64,000 bases of DNA from Profundibacterium mesophilum KAUST100406-0324 (GTDB taxonomy: Bacteria; Pseudomonadota; Alphaproteobacteria; Rhodobacterales; Rhodobacteraceae), in contig NZ_APKE01000035.1 of assembly GCF_009835145.1 (NCBI RefSeq), forward strand, positions 62,001-126,000, given 5' to 3'. Under the pieces are notes generated by a model, which had not been told where the DNA came from, did no database searches, and saw nothing but the letters and a program-made list of their open reading frames with translations. A program made the position numbers and the translations under genes. Positions 48,075-58,666 of the stretch are shown piece by piece (position 1 is the stretch's first letter; every line of letters begins with the position of its first letter).

Positions 48075-49090
48075 GCGAGGCGCTCAAGCCGCTGATCGCG
48101 ATCGCCGCCGAACGGGCGCTCAGCCGCGCGGAGGCCGGGGAGGCCTTCGCCATTCTCTTCGAGGGCGATGCGACGCCCAGCCAGATCGGCGGTTTCCTGA
48201 TGGCGCTGCGCACGCGGGGCGAGTCGGTGGACGAATACGCAGCGGCGGCGGCGGCGATGCGCGACCGCTGCCGCAAGCTGCGCGCGCCGCAGGGCGCAAT
48301 CGACATCGTCGGCACGGGCGGCGATGGCAAGGGCACGCTGAACATCTCGACCGCCGCGGCCTTCGTGGTCGCCGGCGCGGGCGTGACGGTCGCCAAGCAT
48401 GGCAATCGCAACCTCAGCTCGAAGTCCGGCGCGGCGGATGCGATCGGCCAGCTGGGGATCGACGTGATGGCCGGCCCCGAGATCACGCAAAGGGCAATCG
48501 AGGAAATCGGCATCGGCTTCATGATGGCACCCATCCATCACCCCGTGGTCGCGCATGTGATGCCGACGCGCACCGAGCTGGGAACGCGGACGATCTTCAA
48601 CATTCTCGGACCCCTCACAAACCCTGCCGGCGTGCGGCGCCAGTTGACGGGCGCCTTTTCCGCCGATGTCATCCGGCCGATGGCCGAGACGCTCGCGGCG
48701 CTGGGAAGCGAGGCCGCATGGCTGGTGCATGGCGGCGACGGGACGGATGAGCTGTCGATCTCCGCTCCGAGCCGGGTTGCGATCCTCGAGAACGGCGCCG
48801 TGCACGAGACCGAGATCTCGCCGGAGGATGCCGGCCTTCCCCGCCATCCCTTCTCGCAGATCGTGGGCGGAAGCCCGGCCGAGAACGGCGCCGCCTTCCG
48901 CGCGCTCCTGCAGGGCGAGGTAAGCGCCTACCGGGATGCGGTCCTGCTCAATTCCGCGGCGGCGCTCCTGCTGGCGGGCCATGCAAGCGATCTCAGGAGC
49001 GGCGCGCAGATGGCCGCCGAAAGCATCGACAGCGGCGCCGCGCGCGGCAAGGTCGACGCGCTGGCCGCATTGGCGCCCCTGCGCCGTTGA
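48071..49090 (+). CDS. trpD: Anthranilate phosphoribosyltransferase
   Basis: The 339-residue product carries the PRPP-binding motif [16 protein letters not shown] (about 77-92), the [15 protein letters not shown] loop, and [21 protein letters not shown]. It transfers phosphoribose to anthranilate, the second step of tryptophan synthesis. It is coupled to trpG by a 4-bp overlap and followed by a GC-rich hairpin. Confidence 0.97.
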   Translation: MSEALKPLIAIAAERALSRAEAGEAFAILFEGDATPSQIGGFLMALRTRGESVDEYAAAAAAMRDRCRKLRAPQGAIDIVGTGGDGKGTLNISTAAAFVVAGAGVTVAKHGNRNLSSKSGAADAIGQLGIDVMAGPEITQRAIEEIGIGFMMAPIHHPVVAHVMPTRTELGTRTIFNILGPLTNPAGVRRQLTGAFSADVIRPMAETLAALGSEAAWLVHGGDGTDELSISAPSRVAILENGAVHETEISPEDAGLPRHPFSQIVGGSPAENGAAFRALLQGEVSAYRDAVLLNSAAALLLAGHASDLRSGAQMAAESIDSGAARGKVDALAALAPLRR

Positions 49091-49104
49091 CACTGCCCGT
49101 CCGG

Positions 49105-49135
49105 GGGCGCCGCGCGGGACGTCCCTCCGGCGCCC
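49105..49135. terminator. Hairpin between convergent trpD and nnr gene
   Basis: Perfect 8-bp arms GGGCGCCG (49105-49112) and CGGCGCCC (49128-49135) with a 15-nt loop lie in the 48-bp gap between the two converging genes. No T tract, so the terminator role is uncertain. Confidence 0.45.
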
Positions 49136-49138
49136 GGC

Positions 49139-50659
49139 TCAGCACAGCGCGCGAAGGACGGCGGGCACCTGCCGCTCCAGATCCTCGGCGATCAGTCCCG
49201 GCCCGAATTCCAGCGCGGCGGAGACATGCATCCAGCTTGCATCCCGCGCCGCGGGGAGTGGCTGCATGCCGCGTGCGAGCAACCCGGTGATCAATCCCGC
49301 GAGCACGTCGCCCGCGCCCGCGGTGGCAAGCCATGGCGCGGCGCGCCCGTAGGCGGCGCTGCTGAGCCAGGTCTCCCCCGATGGCGCCGCGATCACCGTA
49401 TCATGCCCCTTCAGAAGCACGTGGCACCCCGCCCGCGCGGCCGCTTCGCGCACCGCGGACAGCTTGTCATGCCCGGGGGGCGCGGCAGAGACCTCGCCCA
49501 GGGTCCGGCTGATATCGGGGAACAGCCTGGCGAATTCTCCCCCATGCGGGGTCAGGACGCAGGCCTCGTGCAGCAGCGCGAAGGGCGCGTCCTCTCGCGA
49601 GAGCAGCGTCAGCGCATCGGCATCGAGAACCGTCGGCCGCCCGGCATCCAGGGCGGCGCGCAGGAGAGCCCCGGCACGCGCATCGGTCCCGAGCCCCGGC
49701 CCAAGGCAGAGCGCGTTGATCCGTTCATCACCCGCGAGCCATTCGGTCAGGGCGGCCGCATCGGGCAAGGTCCTGAGCATGACCGCCTCGAGCTGCGCCG
49801 CGTTCTCGGCCAAGGCGTCCGGCGGCGGAGCGAGGCTGACCAGTCCGGCACCGATTCTCAGGGCCGCACGGGCGGCGAGCCGTCCGGCCCCCCCGCGCCC
49901 GGAGCCCCCGGCCAGAACGAGCGCATGACCGTGATCGAACTTGTGCGCGCCGCGTTTGAGAAGCCCCGCCGGAGGACCGGCAAGGCGCGCGGCGACCGCG
50001 GCCCCGCCGATGTCGATCCCGATATCGGCCACCACGAGACGGCCACTGAGCTCCGGCCCCGAGGCTAGGTAATGCCCCGGCTTGGCGGCCGCGAAGGTGA
50101 CGGTCAGATCGGCCGGGAGGCAGGCGCCGTGGCACCGTCCCGAATCGGCATCGAGCCCGGAGGGAATGTCGACCGCCACGCGCCGGAATGTGTCGGCGCG
50201 GCCGGCTTCGGCGATACGCTCGAAAAGCTGTGCCATCTCGCCCGACACCGGGCGGCTCAGGCCGATGCCGAATACCGCGTCGACGAGGAGCGCCGCGTCC
50301 GGCAGGGCGTCCGGAGCCTTGCTCGCCGGATGAACTGGGCCGTGGCGCTCCCATGCCGCCCGCGCGCGCGCCGCGTCGGGCGGCGATCGCCCCGACCCGG
50401 CCGCGCAGAGCGTGACGGACCAACCGGCCTGCGCCAGATGCCGCGCGATCACGTAACCGTCGCCGCCATTGTTGCCCGCACCGCAAAGAACGACCGCCGC
50501 CCGGCCCTGCCCGCCGGCAAGCTCGGGCCAGTTGGTCATGACCGCGCCGAGGGCCGCCTCGCCCGCGCGCTCCATCAGTGCGCCCTGCCCGTTCTGCGGC
50601 ATCGCGAGGGCCGCCGCCTCTGCCGCGCGCATCTCGCGCGCGCCGATGAGGATGCTCAT
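49139..50659 (-). CDS. nnr: Bifunctional NAD(P)H-hydrate epimerase / ADP-dependent NAD(P)H-hydrate dehydratase
   Basis: From the ATG at 50659 the product is 506 residues. The N-terminal YjeF domain (about 1-215) has VVLCGAGNNGGDGYVIARHL and the catalytic aspartate region VDAVFGIGLSRPV. The C-terminal kinase-like dehydratase (about 225-500) has LVLAGGSGRGGAGRLAARAAL (in pieces), CLGPGLGTDARAG and the GAGDVLAGLITGLLARG end. It repairs hydrated NADH and NADPH in the cytoplasm. It is divergent from glnB. Its link with nitrogen genes is positional only. Confidence 0.94.
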   Translation of the reverse strand: MSILIGAREMRAAEAAALAMPQNGQGALMERAGEAALGAVMTNWPELAGGQGRAAVVLCGAGNNGGDGYVIARHLAQAGWSVTLCAAGSGRSPPDAARARAAWERHGPVHPASKAPDALPDAALLVDAVFGIGLSRPVSGEMAQLFERIAEAGRADTFRRVAVDIPSGLDADSGRCHGACLPADLTVTFAAAKPGHYLASGPELSGRLVVADIGIDIGGAAVAARLAGPPAGLLKRGAHKFDHGHALVLAGGSGRGGAGRLAARAALRIGAGLVSLAPPPDALAENAAQLEAVMLRTLPDAAALTEWLAGDERINALCLGPGLGTDARAGALLRAALDAGRPTVLDADALTLLSREDAPFALLHEACVLTPHGGEFARLFPDISRTLGEVSAAPPGHDKLSAVREAAARAGCHVLLKGHDTVIAAPSGETWLSSAAYGRAAPWLATAGAGDVLAGLITGLLARGMQPLPAARDASWMHVSAALEFGPGLIAEDLERQVPAVLRALC

Positions 50660-51176
<517 letters not shown>

Positions 51177-51296
51177 GCCACGGATGCCCGCGCGAGGGCG
51201 AAGGAATGACGACGATCCGCCGCCCGGTCCGACCGGCGGCAGAGCCGGGCCCGAAGGCCCGCGAATGAATATCAAACCCGAGGGGACTGGATACCC

Positions 51297-52703
51297 ATGA
51301 GCAAATCTGACCTGCTTAAGTTGATCAAGGACGAGGATGTCGAATATGTCGACGTCCGTTTCACCGACCCGCGCGGCAAGCTGCAGCATGTCACCGTGGT
51401 CGCCGATCTCGTGGACGAGGATTTCCTCGACGAGGGCTTCATGTTCGACGGATCGTCGATCGCCGGATGGAAGTCGATCGAGCAGTCGGACATGAAGCTA
51501 ATGCCCGATCCCAGCTCCGCCTATCTCGATCCCTTCTACGCCGAGAAGACGCTGGCCGTGCATTGCACCGTGCTCGAGCCCGACACCAACGAGCGTTATG
51601 ACCGCGACCCGCGCGCGACCGCCCGCAATGCGGAGGAATACCTCAAGTCCACCGGCATCGGTGATGTCGCCTACATGGGACCCGAGGCCGAGTTCTTCCT
51701 GTTCGACGACGTGCGCTTTGCCGTGACCTCGAACAAGGTCTCCTACCAAGTGGACGCCAATGACGGCGCCTGGAACTCGGATACCGAGTACGAGATGGGC
51801 AACATGGGTCACCGTCCCGGCATCAAGGGCGGCTATTTCCCGGTCAACCCGATCGATGACGGCCAGGACATCCGCGGCGAGATGCTCTCCACCATGAAGC
51901 GGATGGGCATCAAGGTCGACAAGCACCATCACGAGGTCGCCTCCTGCCAGCACGAGCTTGGCATGATCTTCGGCACGCTCACCGAGCAGGCCGACAACCT
52001 CCAGAAATACAAGTACGTCATCCACAACGTGGCCCATGCCTATGGCAAGTCCGCGACCTTCATGCCCAAGCCGATTTCCGGCGATAACGGCTCGGGGATG
52101 CACGTGAACATGTCGATCTGGAAGGATGGCAAGCCTGTCTTCGCCGGCGACAAGTATGCCGATCTCTCCGACGAGGCGCTGTTCTTCATCGGCGGCATCC
52201 TCAAGCACGCCAAGGCACTCAACGCCTTCACCAACCCCTCGACCAACAGCTACAAGCGCCTGATCCCCGGCTTCGAGGCGCCCGTGCTGCGGGCCTATTC
52301 GGCGCGCAACCGCTCGGGCTGCGTCCGTATCCCGTGGTCCGAATCCCCCAAGGGCAAGCGCGTCGAGGCCCGCTTCCCCGATCCGGCCGCCAACCCCTAC
52401 CTGTGCTTCGCGGCGCTGCTGATGGCCGGCATCGACGGGATCAAGAACAAGATCCACCCCGGCGAGGCGATGGACAAGGACCTCTACGACCTTCCCGCCG
52501 AAGAGCTGGCCGGCATCCCGACCGTCTGCGGCAGCCTGCGCGAGGCGATGGAAGAACTCGAGAAGGACATGGACTTCCTCGTGGCCGGCGACGTGTTCAC
52601 CCGCGACCAGATCCGCGGCTACATGGATCTGAAGTGGGAAGAGATCTACGCCTACGAGCACACGCCGCACCCGGTCGAGTTCAAGATGTATTACAGCTGC
52701 TGA
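51297..52703 (+). CDS. glnA: Glutamine synthetase type I
   Basis: The 468-residue product, exactly the E. coli length, has the signature [21 protein letters not shown] (in pieces), [10 protein letters not shown], the ATP-binding [21 protein letters not shown] (in pieces) and the adenylylation site Y397 in [10 protein letters not shown]. It makes glutamine from glutamate and ammonia and is switched off by GlnE-dependent adenylylation. P-II, its regulator, is encoded just upstream. A hairpin terminator follows. Confidence 0.98.
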   Translation: MSKSDLLKLIKDEDVEYVDVRFTDPRGKLQHVTVVADLVDEDFLDEGFMFDGSSIAGWKSIEQSDMKLMPDPSSAYLDPFYAEKTLAVHCTVLEPDTNERYDRDPRATARNAEEYLKSTGIGDVAYMGPEAEFFLFDDVRFAVTSNKVSYQVDANDGAWNSDTEYEMGNMGHRPGIKGGYFPVNPIDDGQDIRGEMLSTMKRMGIKVDKHHHEVASCQHELGMIFGTLTEQADNLQKYKYVIHNVAHAYGKSATFMPKPISGDNGSGMHVNMSIWKDGKPVFAGDKYADLSDEALFFIGGILKHAKALNAFTNPSTNSYKRLIPGFEAPVLRAYSARNRSGCVRIPWSESPKGKRVEARFPDPAANPYLCFAALLMAGIDGIKNKIHPGEAMDKDLYDLPAEELAGIPTVCGSLREAMEELEKDMDFLVAGDVFTRDQIRGYMDLKWEEIYAYEHTPHPVEFKMYYSC

Positions 52704-52730
52704 TCGCCCGCGGTCACGGCAGATTGTTTG

Positions 52731-52758
52731 GAAAGGGCGTCCCACGGGGCGCCCTTTC
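52731..52758 (+). terminator. Terminator-like hairpin after glnA
   Basis: Arms GAAAGGGCG (52731-52739) and CGCCCTTTC (52750-52758) pair perfectly and the stem can extend inward to about 12 bp. It lies 27 bp after glnA. The stem itself contains the T run; no separate U tract follows. Confidence 0.7.
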
Positions 52759-52934
52759 GCGATATGGGCGCGGGCCATCGGTGCGGGTCCGTATGTCCAT
52801 CGAGGCATGGTGGCCTCGTAAAAGCGCAAGGTTCGCGCATAATTGTCCGCATTGGGCCACGATCACCGCAATCATGGCCGCTTCATGCCGAAATCTGTCC
52901 GCAATTGGCCGCCATCCAAAGGTTAACGGATCGA

Positions 52935-53816
52935 ATGGCGGACACGCAAATGACTGCACGTTACGAAGAGACAACGGCCCGCGTCGAATACGCCGCGCCG
53001 ATATCGCTCGACATGGCCCGTATCGCAGGCCCCCTCGAGGCCCGGCTGGCCACGCGCGGCGCCCGCTTCGATGTCATCGGGACGACCCAGGACGATGAGC
53101 TGCAATTCATCTCCGGCAGCCTCATCGTGACCCTGCGCCGCTGCGCCACCGACGCCTCCAGCCTGCGTGTCGCCGCCGCCAGCCTCGTCGGGGCCGGCCA
53201 TCCGCGCAGCATGGCCGCGGCAAGGTTCGCGGCCTGCACCGCCGTGGTGCGGCAGCTCCTCGCGCTTCGGCAGGCCGACCGTGTCGTGTGGAAACACAAG
53301 GGCCGGACATATGTCACGGCAGAGCAGATGGAGACGGAGATCGAGCCGCAGCGGGTGCGCCGTGCCATGCGGCAGCTTCCGGAGGTGACCGACATGCCGC
53401 GCGCCGCGCTGCCGGCTCCGCGGGCGAAGGTCGCCCTGTCCGGGGAGGGCGCGGAGGATGGCGAGCGCGCGATGCGCGATCTGCGCCGCGAGCTTGGCGC
53501 CTCCCCGGCCTCGCCCGAGCGTGATCCGGCGCGCCTGGGGGCATGGGGCGAGAAGGTCGCGCTCTACGCGCTGAACGCGCTCCTGGTTGCAATTTGCGCG
53601 CCTGTCGGCGCGGGAATGATGGTCTACAGCCTGTTGCGCGGCGGCTCGGTCACCGTCAGCGCGCGCGCGATGGGGATCACCGGCGCCGGGATCGGCTTCT
53701 CGAGCCTCGCGGCGGCACCTGCCCTCGCGCAAATCACCGTGCCGGCCACGCAGGGCCTGACCGCCGCTCTCGACACGCTCGCGCCTGTCGGATCGTTGAT
53801 CGCCTCGCTGTTCTGA
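52935..53816 (+). CDS. Hypothetical membrane-associated protein (293 aa)
   Basis: I do not recognise a characterised family. From the ATG at 52935 the product has a globular N-terminal part (about 1-130, with ARFDVIGTTQDDELQFISGSLIV and a cluster of Ala-rich helices), a short charged middle region, and a hydrophobic C-terminal third with three possible helices: ALYALNALLVAICAPVGAGMMVYSL, VSARAMGITGAGIGFSSLAAAPAL and LDTLAPVGSLIASLF. The second ATG at 52950 is an alternative start. It stands alone between glnA and the frc operon, with 231 and 191 bp of non-coding DNA on its sides. Confidence 0.6.
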   Translation: MADTQMTARYEETTARVEYAAPISLDMARIAGPLEARLATRGARFDVIGTTQDDELQFISGSLIVTLRRCATDASSLRVAAASLVGAGHPRSMAAARFAACTAVVRQLLALRQADRVVWKHKGRTYVTAEQMETEIEPQRVRRAMRQLPEVTDMPRAALPAPRAKVALSGEGAEDGERAMRDLRRELGASPASPERDPARLGAWGEKVALYALNALLVAICAPVGAGMMVYSLLRGGSVTVSARAMGITGAGIGFSSLAAAPALAQITVPATQGLTAALDTLAPVGSLIASLF

Positions 53817-53894
53817 CAGCCGGCGCGGCACCGGATGATCCGGCGCCGGACGCCGGGACACCGCGCGGCCGGCGACTCCCGCATAGGTGGAATG

Positions 53895-53924
53895 TTGACG
53901 CTAAAGGAATTCGGTGACTATCTG
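53895..53924 (+). promoter_or_regulatory. Candidate promoter of frcBCAK
   Basis: TTGACG (53895-53900) fits a -35 box; TATCTG or CTATCT 17-18 bp downstream is a weak -10. The element is 85-110 bp before frcB, in an intergenic region of 191 bp that also contains a GTCGGGACCCGG palindromic segment (about 53938-53950). Confidence 0.3.
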
Positions 53925-54007
53925 ATCGGCGAGGGCGGGTCGGGACCCGGGGCTGCATGGTCAGGCTAGGGTGCAGAGTCGCTCCAGACATAATGGGGAG
54001 GACCGAT

Positions 54008-55030
54008 ATGACCAAACTGATTTCCGGAACCGCGCTCGCGCTGATCGCCTCGAGCACGATGGCCTTCGCCGAGGCGCATATGCAGACAAGCGCCTGCCTG
54101 ATCACCAAGACCGATACGAACCCCTTCTTCGTGAAGATGAAGGAAGGCGCGCAGGCCAAGGCCGAAGAGCTCGGCATCGCGCTCAAGACCTATGCCGGCA
54201 AGGTCGACGGCGATCATGAAACGCAGGTGCAGGCGATCGAGACCTGCATCGCCGACGGCGCGAGCGGCATCCTGCTGACCGCATCGGACACGTCCTCCAT
54301 CGTCTCCGCCGTGCAGCAGGCCCGCGATGCCGGTCTCCTCGTGATCGCGCTCGATACGCCGTTGCAGCCCGCCGACGCCGCGGATGCGACTTTCGCCACC
54401 GACAATTTCCTCGCCGGCAAGCTGATCGGGGAATGGGCGCGGGCCAAGCTCGGCGACGACGCACAGAACGCCAGGATCGCCATGCTCGACCTTTCGGTCA
54501 GCCAGCCTTCGGTCGATGTGCTGCGCGACCAGGGTTTCCTTGAGGGGTTCGGCATCGAGCTGGGCGATCCCAACGTGATCGGCGACGAGAGCGACGACCG
54601 GATCGTGGGCAATGACGTGACCGCCGGCAACGAGGAAGGCGGCCGCAAGGCGATGGAGAACCTCCTTGCCAAGGACCAGGATATCAACGTGGTCTACACC
54701 ATCAACGAACCCGCGGCTGCCGGGGCCTACGAGGCGCTGAAGAGTTTCGGCCGCGAGAATGACGTGCTGATCGTTTCCGTCGATGGCGGCTGCCCCGGCG
54801 TGCAGAACGTGGCCGATGGGGTCATCGGGGCGACGTCGCAGCAATATCCGCTGAAAATGGCCTCGCTCGGGGTCGAGGCGATCGCGCAATATGCCAAGGA
54901 CGAGACCCTCCCCCAGCCGACCGAGGGCAAGTCCTTCTTCGATACCGGCGTGGCGCTCGTGACCGATCAGCCGGTCGATGGGGTCGGTTCGATCTCCGTC
55001 GACGAAGGCAAGGAGCTGTGCTGGGGCTGA
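54008..55030 (+). CDS. frcB: Sugar ABC transporter substrate-binding protein (fructose FrcB-like)
   Basis: From the ATG at 54008 (GGGGAGGACC upstream) the product is 340 residues with a signal peptide ([21 protein letters not shown]). The mature part is a type I periplasmic sugar-binding fold: [29 protein letters not shown] in pieces, [45 protein letters not shown] and [13 protein letters not shown]. These agree with the FrcB fructose/ribose/mannose-binding protein of rhizobia. The gene order B, C, A and a kinase downstream repeats the Sinorhizobium frc operon. Confidence 0.9.
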   Translation: MTKLISGTALALIASSTMAFAEAHMQTSACLITKTDTNPFFVKMKEGAQAKAEELGIALKTYAGKVDGDHETQVQAIETCIADGASGILLTASDTSSIVSAVQQARDAGLLVIALDTPLQPADAADATFATDNFLAGKLIGEWARAKLGDDAQNARIAMLDLSVSQPSVDVLRDQGFLEGFGIELGDPNVIGDESDDRIVGNDVTAGNEEGGRKAMENLLAKDQDINVVYTINEPAAAGAYEALKSFGRENDVLIVSVDGGCPGVQNVADGVIGATSQQYPLKMASLGVEAIAQYAKDETLPQPTEGKSFFDTGVALVTDQPVDGVGSISVDEGKELCWG

Positions 55031-55044
55031 AGCCTCGCCGAACC

Positions 55045-55079
55045 GCGGCCGGGGACGCCAGGGTGGTGTTTCCGGCCGC
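55045..55079 (+). terminator. Intercistronic hairpin between frcB and frcC
   Basis: Perfect 8-bp arms GCGGCCGG (55045-55052) and CCGGCCGC (55072-55079) with a 19-nt loop lie 14 bp after the frcB stop. No U tract follows. It may stabilise the frcB message or reduce read-through to the membrane genes. Confidence 0.5.
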
Positions 55080-55133
55080 AAGCCGGCGGGCCGTGCGATA
55101 CATGGCCGGCCGACCAGCCAGAGGGGGGAGCCC

Positions 55134-56207
55134 ATGAGCGAGCGTGCCGCGGCGGCGCAGGATTACGAATCCGCGCTGAACAGGGAAACCGATCGCCTCG
55201 CCGAGTTCGAGGATCACCGGACCGGCCTCATTCACAAGATCCAGCATGCGCTGCACCAGACACCGAGCCTCGTGCCCCTGGTCGTCCTGCTGCTTTCGAT
55301 CGCCATTTTCGGGATCCTGCTGGGGGCCAAGTTCTTCTCTCCCTTCGCGCTGACCCTCATCTTGCAGCAGGTGCAGATCGTCGGCATCCTCGCCGCCGCG
55401 CAGAGCCTTGTGATCCTGACCGCCGGCATCGACCTCAGCGTCGGGGCGATCATGGTGCTCAGCTCGGTCGTCATGGGACAGGTGACGTTCCGCTACGGCC
55501 TGCCTCCGGCGATCGCCGTTCTTGCCGGTCTGCTGGTCGGCACGGCGATCGGCGCGGTCAACGGCTGGCTCGTCGCGCGCGTGAAACTGCCGCCCTTCAT
55601 CGTGACGCTGGGCATGTGGCAGATCGTTCTCGCCGCGAACTTCCTCTATTCGCGCAACGAAACCATCCGCGCGCAGGATATCGAGGCGGCGGCGCCACTG
55701 CTGCAGATCTTCGGCGCCAAGTTCCAGATCGGCGGTGCCGTCTTCACGGTGGGGGTCGTCTTCATGGTCGCGCTCGTGGCACTCCTGGCCTACGCGCTGC
55801 GCCAGACCGCCTGGGGCCGGCATGTCTATGCGGTGGGCGACGACATCGAAGCGGCGCAGCTCTCGGGCGTGCAGGTGAACCGGGTGCTGATGTCGGTCTA
55901 CATGTTGTCGGGTCTGATCTGCGCCTTCGCGGGCTGGGCCCTCATCGGGCGGATCGGCTCGGTCTCGCCAACCTCGGGACAGCTTGGCAACATCGAGAGC
56001 ATCACGGCGGTCGTGATCGGCGGCATCTCCCTTTTCGGTGGGCGCGGCTCGATCCTGGGCACCCTCTTCGGTGCGCTGATCGTGGGCGTCTTCACGCTGG
56101 GGCTGAGGCTCCTCGGAGCGGATGCGCAATGGACTTATCTGTTGATCGGCGTGCTGATCATCGGGGCGGTGGCCGTGGACCAGTGGATCAGAAAGGTGAC
56201 GGTGTGA
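55134..56207 (+). CDS. frcC: Sugar ABC transporter permease (FrcC-like)
   Basis: From the ATG at 55134 (GAGGGGGGAG upstream) the product is 357 residues with a hydrophilic N-terminus of about 45 residues and about nine membrane helices. The motifs SLVILTAGIDLSVGAIM and GGISLFGGRGSILGTLFGALIVG are those of RbsC/XylH-type permeases. It forms the channel for the sugar bound by FrcB. Its TGA overlaps the frcA ATG by one base. Confidence 0.92.
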   Translation: MSERAAAAQDYESALNRETDRLAEFEDHRTGLIHKIQHALHQTPSLVPLVVLLLSIAIFGILLGAKFFSPFALTLILQQVQIVGILAAAQSLVILTAGIDLSVGAIMVLSSVVMGQVTFRYGLPPAIAVLAGLLVGTAIGAVNGWLVARVKLPPFIVTLGMWQIVLAANFLYSRNETIRAQDIEAAAPLLQIFGAKFQIGGAVFTVGVVFMVALVALLAYALRQTAWGRHVYAVGDDIEAAQLSGVQVNRVLMSVYMLSGLICAFAGWALIGRIGSVSPTSGQLGNIESITAVVIGGISLFGGRGSILGTLFGALIVGVFTLGLRLLGADAQWTYLLIGVLIIGAVAVDQWIRKVTV

Positions 56208-56980
56208 TGGAGCCGATCTTGCAGGGCCGCAACCTGGTGAAGCGTTATGGCCGCGTCACTGCCCTCGATCATTGCGACTTCGAGCTCTACCCGGGCGAGA
56301 TCCTCGCGGTGATCGGCGATAACGGCGCCGGCAAGTCCAGCCTCATCAAGGCAGTGTCCGGCGCAGTGGTCCCGGATGCAGGCGAGGTTTTCCTCGAGGG
56401 GCGGAAGATGCGCTTCGCCTCGCCGCTCGACGCGCGCAGCCACGGCATCGAAACCGTCTATCAGCAGCTTGCGATGTCTCCGGCCCTGTCGATCACGGAC
56501 AACATGTTCATGGGCCGCGAGCTGCGCAAGCCGGGCTTTCGCGGCAAATGGCTGCGCCAGCTCGATCGCGGGGCGATGGAGGCCTTCGCGCGTGACAAGC
56601 TCTCAGAGCTGGGCCTGATGACGATCCAGAATATCAACCAGGCGGTCGAGACCCTCTCCGGCGGACAGCGGCAGGGCGTGGCCGTGGCCCGTGCGGCGGC
56701 CTTCGGCTCCAAGGTCATCATCCTCGACGAGCCGACCGCCGCGCTGGGTGTGAAGGAGAGCCGCAGGGTGCTCGAGCTGATCCAGGATGTCAGGTCGCGC
56801 GGCATTCCCATCTTGTTGATCAGCCACAACATGCCACATGTCTTCGAGCTGGCCGATCGCATCCATATTCACCGCCTCGGCAAGCGGCTCTGCGTCATCC
56901 GCCCGGAGGATTACACGATGTCCGACGCCGTCGCCTTCATGACCGGCGCGCGTGACGCCCCCGACCAGGTCGTGCAGTGA
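56207..56980 (+). CDS. frcA: Sugar ABC transporter ATP-binding protein (FrcA-like)
   Basis: The 257-residue product has a single ATPase domain: Walker A GDNGAGKSS (about 38-46), signature ETLSGGQRQGVAVARA, Walker B VIILDEPTAALG and the switch histidine in LLISHNM. Unlike RbsA/XylG it is not duplicated, as is typical of FrcA, so it must dimerise. It energises FrcBC uptake. Its stop overlaps frcK by 4 bp. Confidence 0.93.
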   Translation: MEPILQGRNLVKRYGRVTALDHCDFELYPGEILAVIGDNGAGKSSLIKAVSGAVVPDAGEVFLEGRKMRFASPLDARSHGIETVYQQLAMSPALSITDNMFMGRELRKPGFRGKWLRQLDRGAMEAFARDKLSELGLMTIQNINQAVETLSGGQRQGVAVARAAAFGSKVIILDEPTAALGVKESRRVLELIQDVRSRGIPILLISHNMPHVFELADRIHIHRLGKRLCVIRPEDYTMSDAVAFMTGARDAPDQVVQ

Positions 56981-57579
56981 CGGATCTCGCCGCGCGGATC
57001 GCGGCGCTTCCCCCCGGGCGGCGCCACCTCGTCGCGCTGGCCGGGCCGCCCGCCGCCGGCAAGTCATACCGCGCCGAGCGGATCACCCGCGCACTTGCGG
57101 ATAAAGGGCGCGTCGCCTCGGTCCTGCCGATGGACGGCTTCCATCTCGACGACGCGATTCTCGAACGGCGCGGCCTGCGCGCCCGCAAGGGCGCACCCGA
57201 GACGTTCGACCTTGCCGGTTTGCGTCGATGCCTCGAGGCAATCCATGCCGGGGGGGAGGTCATCCACCCCGTCTTCGACCGCGCGCGCGAGATCGCGATC
57301 GCCGGCGCGGGTGAGATCCCCGCGCAGTGCGAACTCGTCATCGTCGAGGGCAACTACCTGCTTCTGGACCGGCCGGGTTGGCGCGACCTTGCCGGCCTGT
57401 GGTCCCTGAGCATCCGGCTCGCCCCACCCCGGGACGAGATCGAGCGCCGCCTGTGCGCGCGCTGGGAACAGCACGGCTACGACGAATGCGCGGCGCGCGC
57501 CAAGCTCGAGGGAAACGATCTGCCCAATGCGCGGCTGGTCCTGCGCTGCAGCCTTGCGGCGGACATCACCCTGGAGTGA
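56977..57579 (+). CDS. frcK: FrcK-like sugar/nucleoside kinase (P-loop)
   Basis: The 200-residue product starts with GTG at 56977 inside the frcA stop. It has a P-loop GPPAAGKS (about 26-33), MDGFHLDDAILERRG and the DLPNARL end, as in the uridine kinase/phosphoribulokinase-like group that includes FrcK of the Sinorhizobium frcBCAK operon. It probably phosphorylates the imported sugar. The phosphorylated substrate has not been deduced from sequence. Its last 14 bp overlap the end of the convergent ABC ATPase gene. Confidence 0.85.
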   Translation: MTDLAARIAALPPGRRHLVALAGPPAAGKSYRAERITRALADKGRVASVLPMDGFHLDDAILERRGLRARKGAPETFDLAGLRRCLEAIHAGGEVIHPVFDRAREIAIAGAGEIPAQCELVIVEGNYLLLDRPGWRDLAGLWSLSIRLAPPRDEIERRLCARWEQHGYDECAARAKLEGNDLPNARLVLRCSLAADITLE

Positions 57580-58666
57580 GCGTCTCGCCGCGATCGGGAA
57601 AGACGAAGCAGCGGCCGCGCCGGATCATCAGCCAAAGCGGCGTGCCGGGCTTGGGCAGGAAGACGGACGGCACCGTGGCGCTCATCGCGGAGCCATCGTA
57701 GTCGAGCGCGAACTCGACGAGACTTTCCTTGCCGATGAAACGCGAGCGGGTCACCACGGCGCGGGCGGGCGTGCCATCCTCGGGCGTGGGAAGGGGGCCG
57801 CGCCCGGCCCGGTCGAAATCGATCCTGACATGCTGGGGCCGGATCACGATATCCACGCAGGTTCCGTCCGGCAGACCCGGCGCGAGGAACTGCCCGAAGG
57901 CGGTCTGCGTGAGCGCGCCGCGCACCGTGCCCCGGATAACGTTGATATCGCTGAAGAAGGCCGCAGCCGCCTTGTCGACGGGCGCGTTGTAGACGTTGTA
58001 GGGCGCGCCGAACTGGACGATCTTTCCCGCCCGCATGAGCGCGATCTCGTCGGCCATGCGCATCGCCTCTTCCGGCTCATGGGTGACCAGGAGGACGGCG
58101 GTGCCCTCCTCCTTCAGGATCGAAAGCGTCTCGTCGCGGATCCCGTCGCGCAGACGGTTGTCGAGCCCCGAGAAGGGCTCGTCCATAAGCATGATCCTGG
58201 GGCGCGGCGCGAGGGCACGCGCGAGGGCGACGCGCTGCTGCTCGCCGCCGGAGAGCGCATGCGGGAACGCGTCGATATAGCGGGCGAGATCGACACGGGC
58301 CAGGAGCTCCTCGACCCGGCTGCGCTTCTGTGCCTTGCGGCCCTTGAGGCCGAAGGCGACGTTGTCGGCCACCGACAGATGTGGGAAAAGCGCGAAATCC
58401 TGAAACATCAGTCCGATGGAGCGCTTCTCGGGCGGCACCCTCGTATGGGTGTCACAGATCAGCTTGCCGTCGACATGGATGGTGCCGCTATCCTGCATCT
58501 CGACCCCGGCGATCATGCGCAGCGTCGTCGATTTCCCGCAGCCCGAGGGGCCGAGAAGGCAGGTGATGTGGCCGGGCTCCACCGAGAAGCTCACATCATC
58601 GACCACCGTTCGGCCGCCATAGCTGCGGGTCAGTCCCTTGACCGCCAATCTTGGGGGAATGCTCAA
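57566..58666 (-). CDS. ABC transporter ATP-binding protein (ferric/polyamine FbpC-PotA type), no partner genes nearby
   Basis: With the TTG at 58666 (GAAGG ribosome-binding site 9 nt upstream) the product is 366 residues. It has Walker A GPSGCGKST, signature LSGGEQQRVALARALAPRP, Walker B IMLMDEPFSGLD, and a C-terminal TOBE-type regulatory domain (about 280-366). This domain set belongs to the importers of ferric iron, spermidine/putrescine or thiamine. No permease or binding protein gene is adjacent: the next gene upstream codes for a sodium:solute symporter. It may work with subunits encoded elsewhere. Another TTG at 58744 would extend it by 26 residues. Confidence 0.87.
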   Translation of the reverse strand: MSIPPRLAVKGLTRSYGGRTVVDDVSFSVEPGHITCLLGPSGCGKSTTLRMIAGVEMQDSGTIHVDGKLICDTHTRVPPEKRSIGLMFQDFALFPHLSVADNVAFGLKGRKAQKRSRVEELLARVDLARYIDAFPHALSGGEQQRVALARALAPRPRIMLMDEPFSGLDNRLRDGIRDETLSILKEEGTAVLLVTHEPEEAMRMADEIALMRAGKIVQFGAPYNVYNAPVDKAAAAFFSDINVIRGTVRGALTQTAFGQFLAPGLPDGTCVDIVIRPQHVRIDFDRAGRGPLPTPEDGTPARAVVTRSRFIGKESLVEFALDYDGSAMSATVPSVFLPKPGTPLWLMIRRGRCFVFPDRGETLTPG

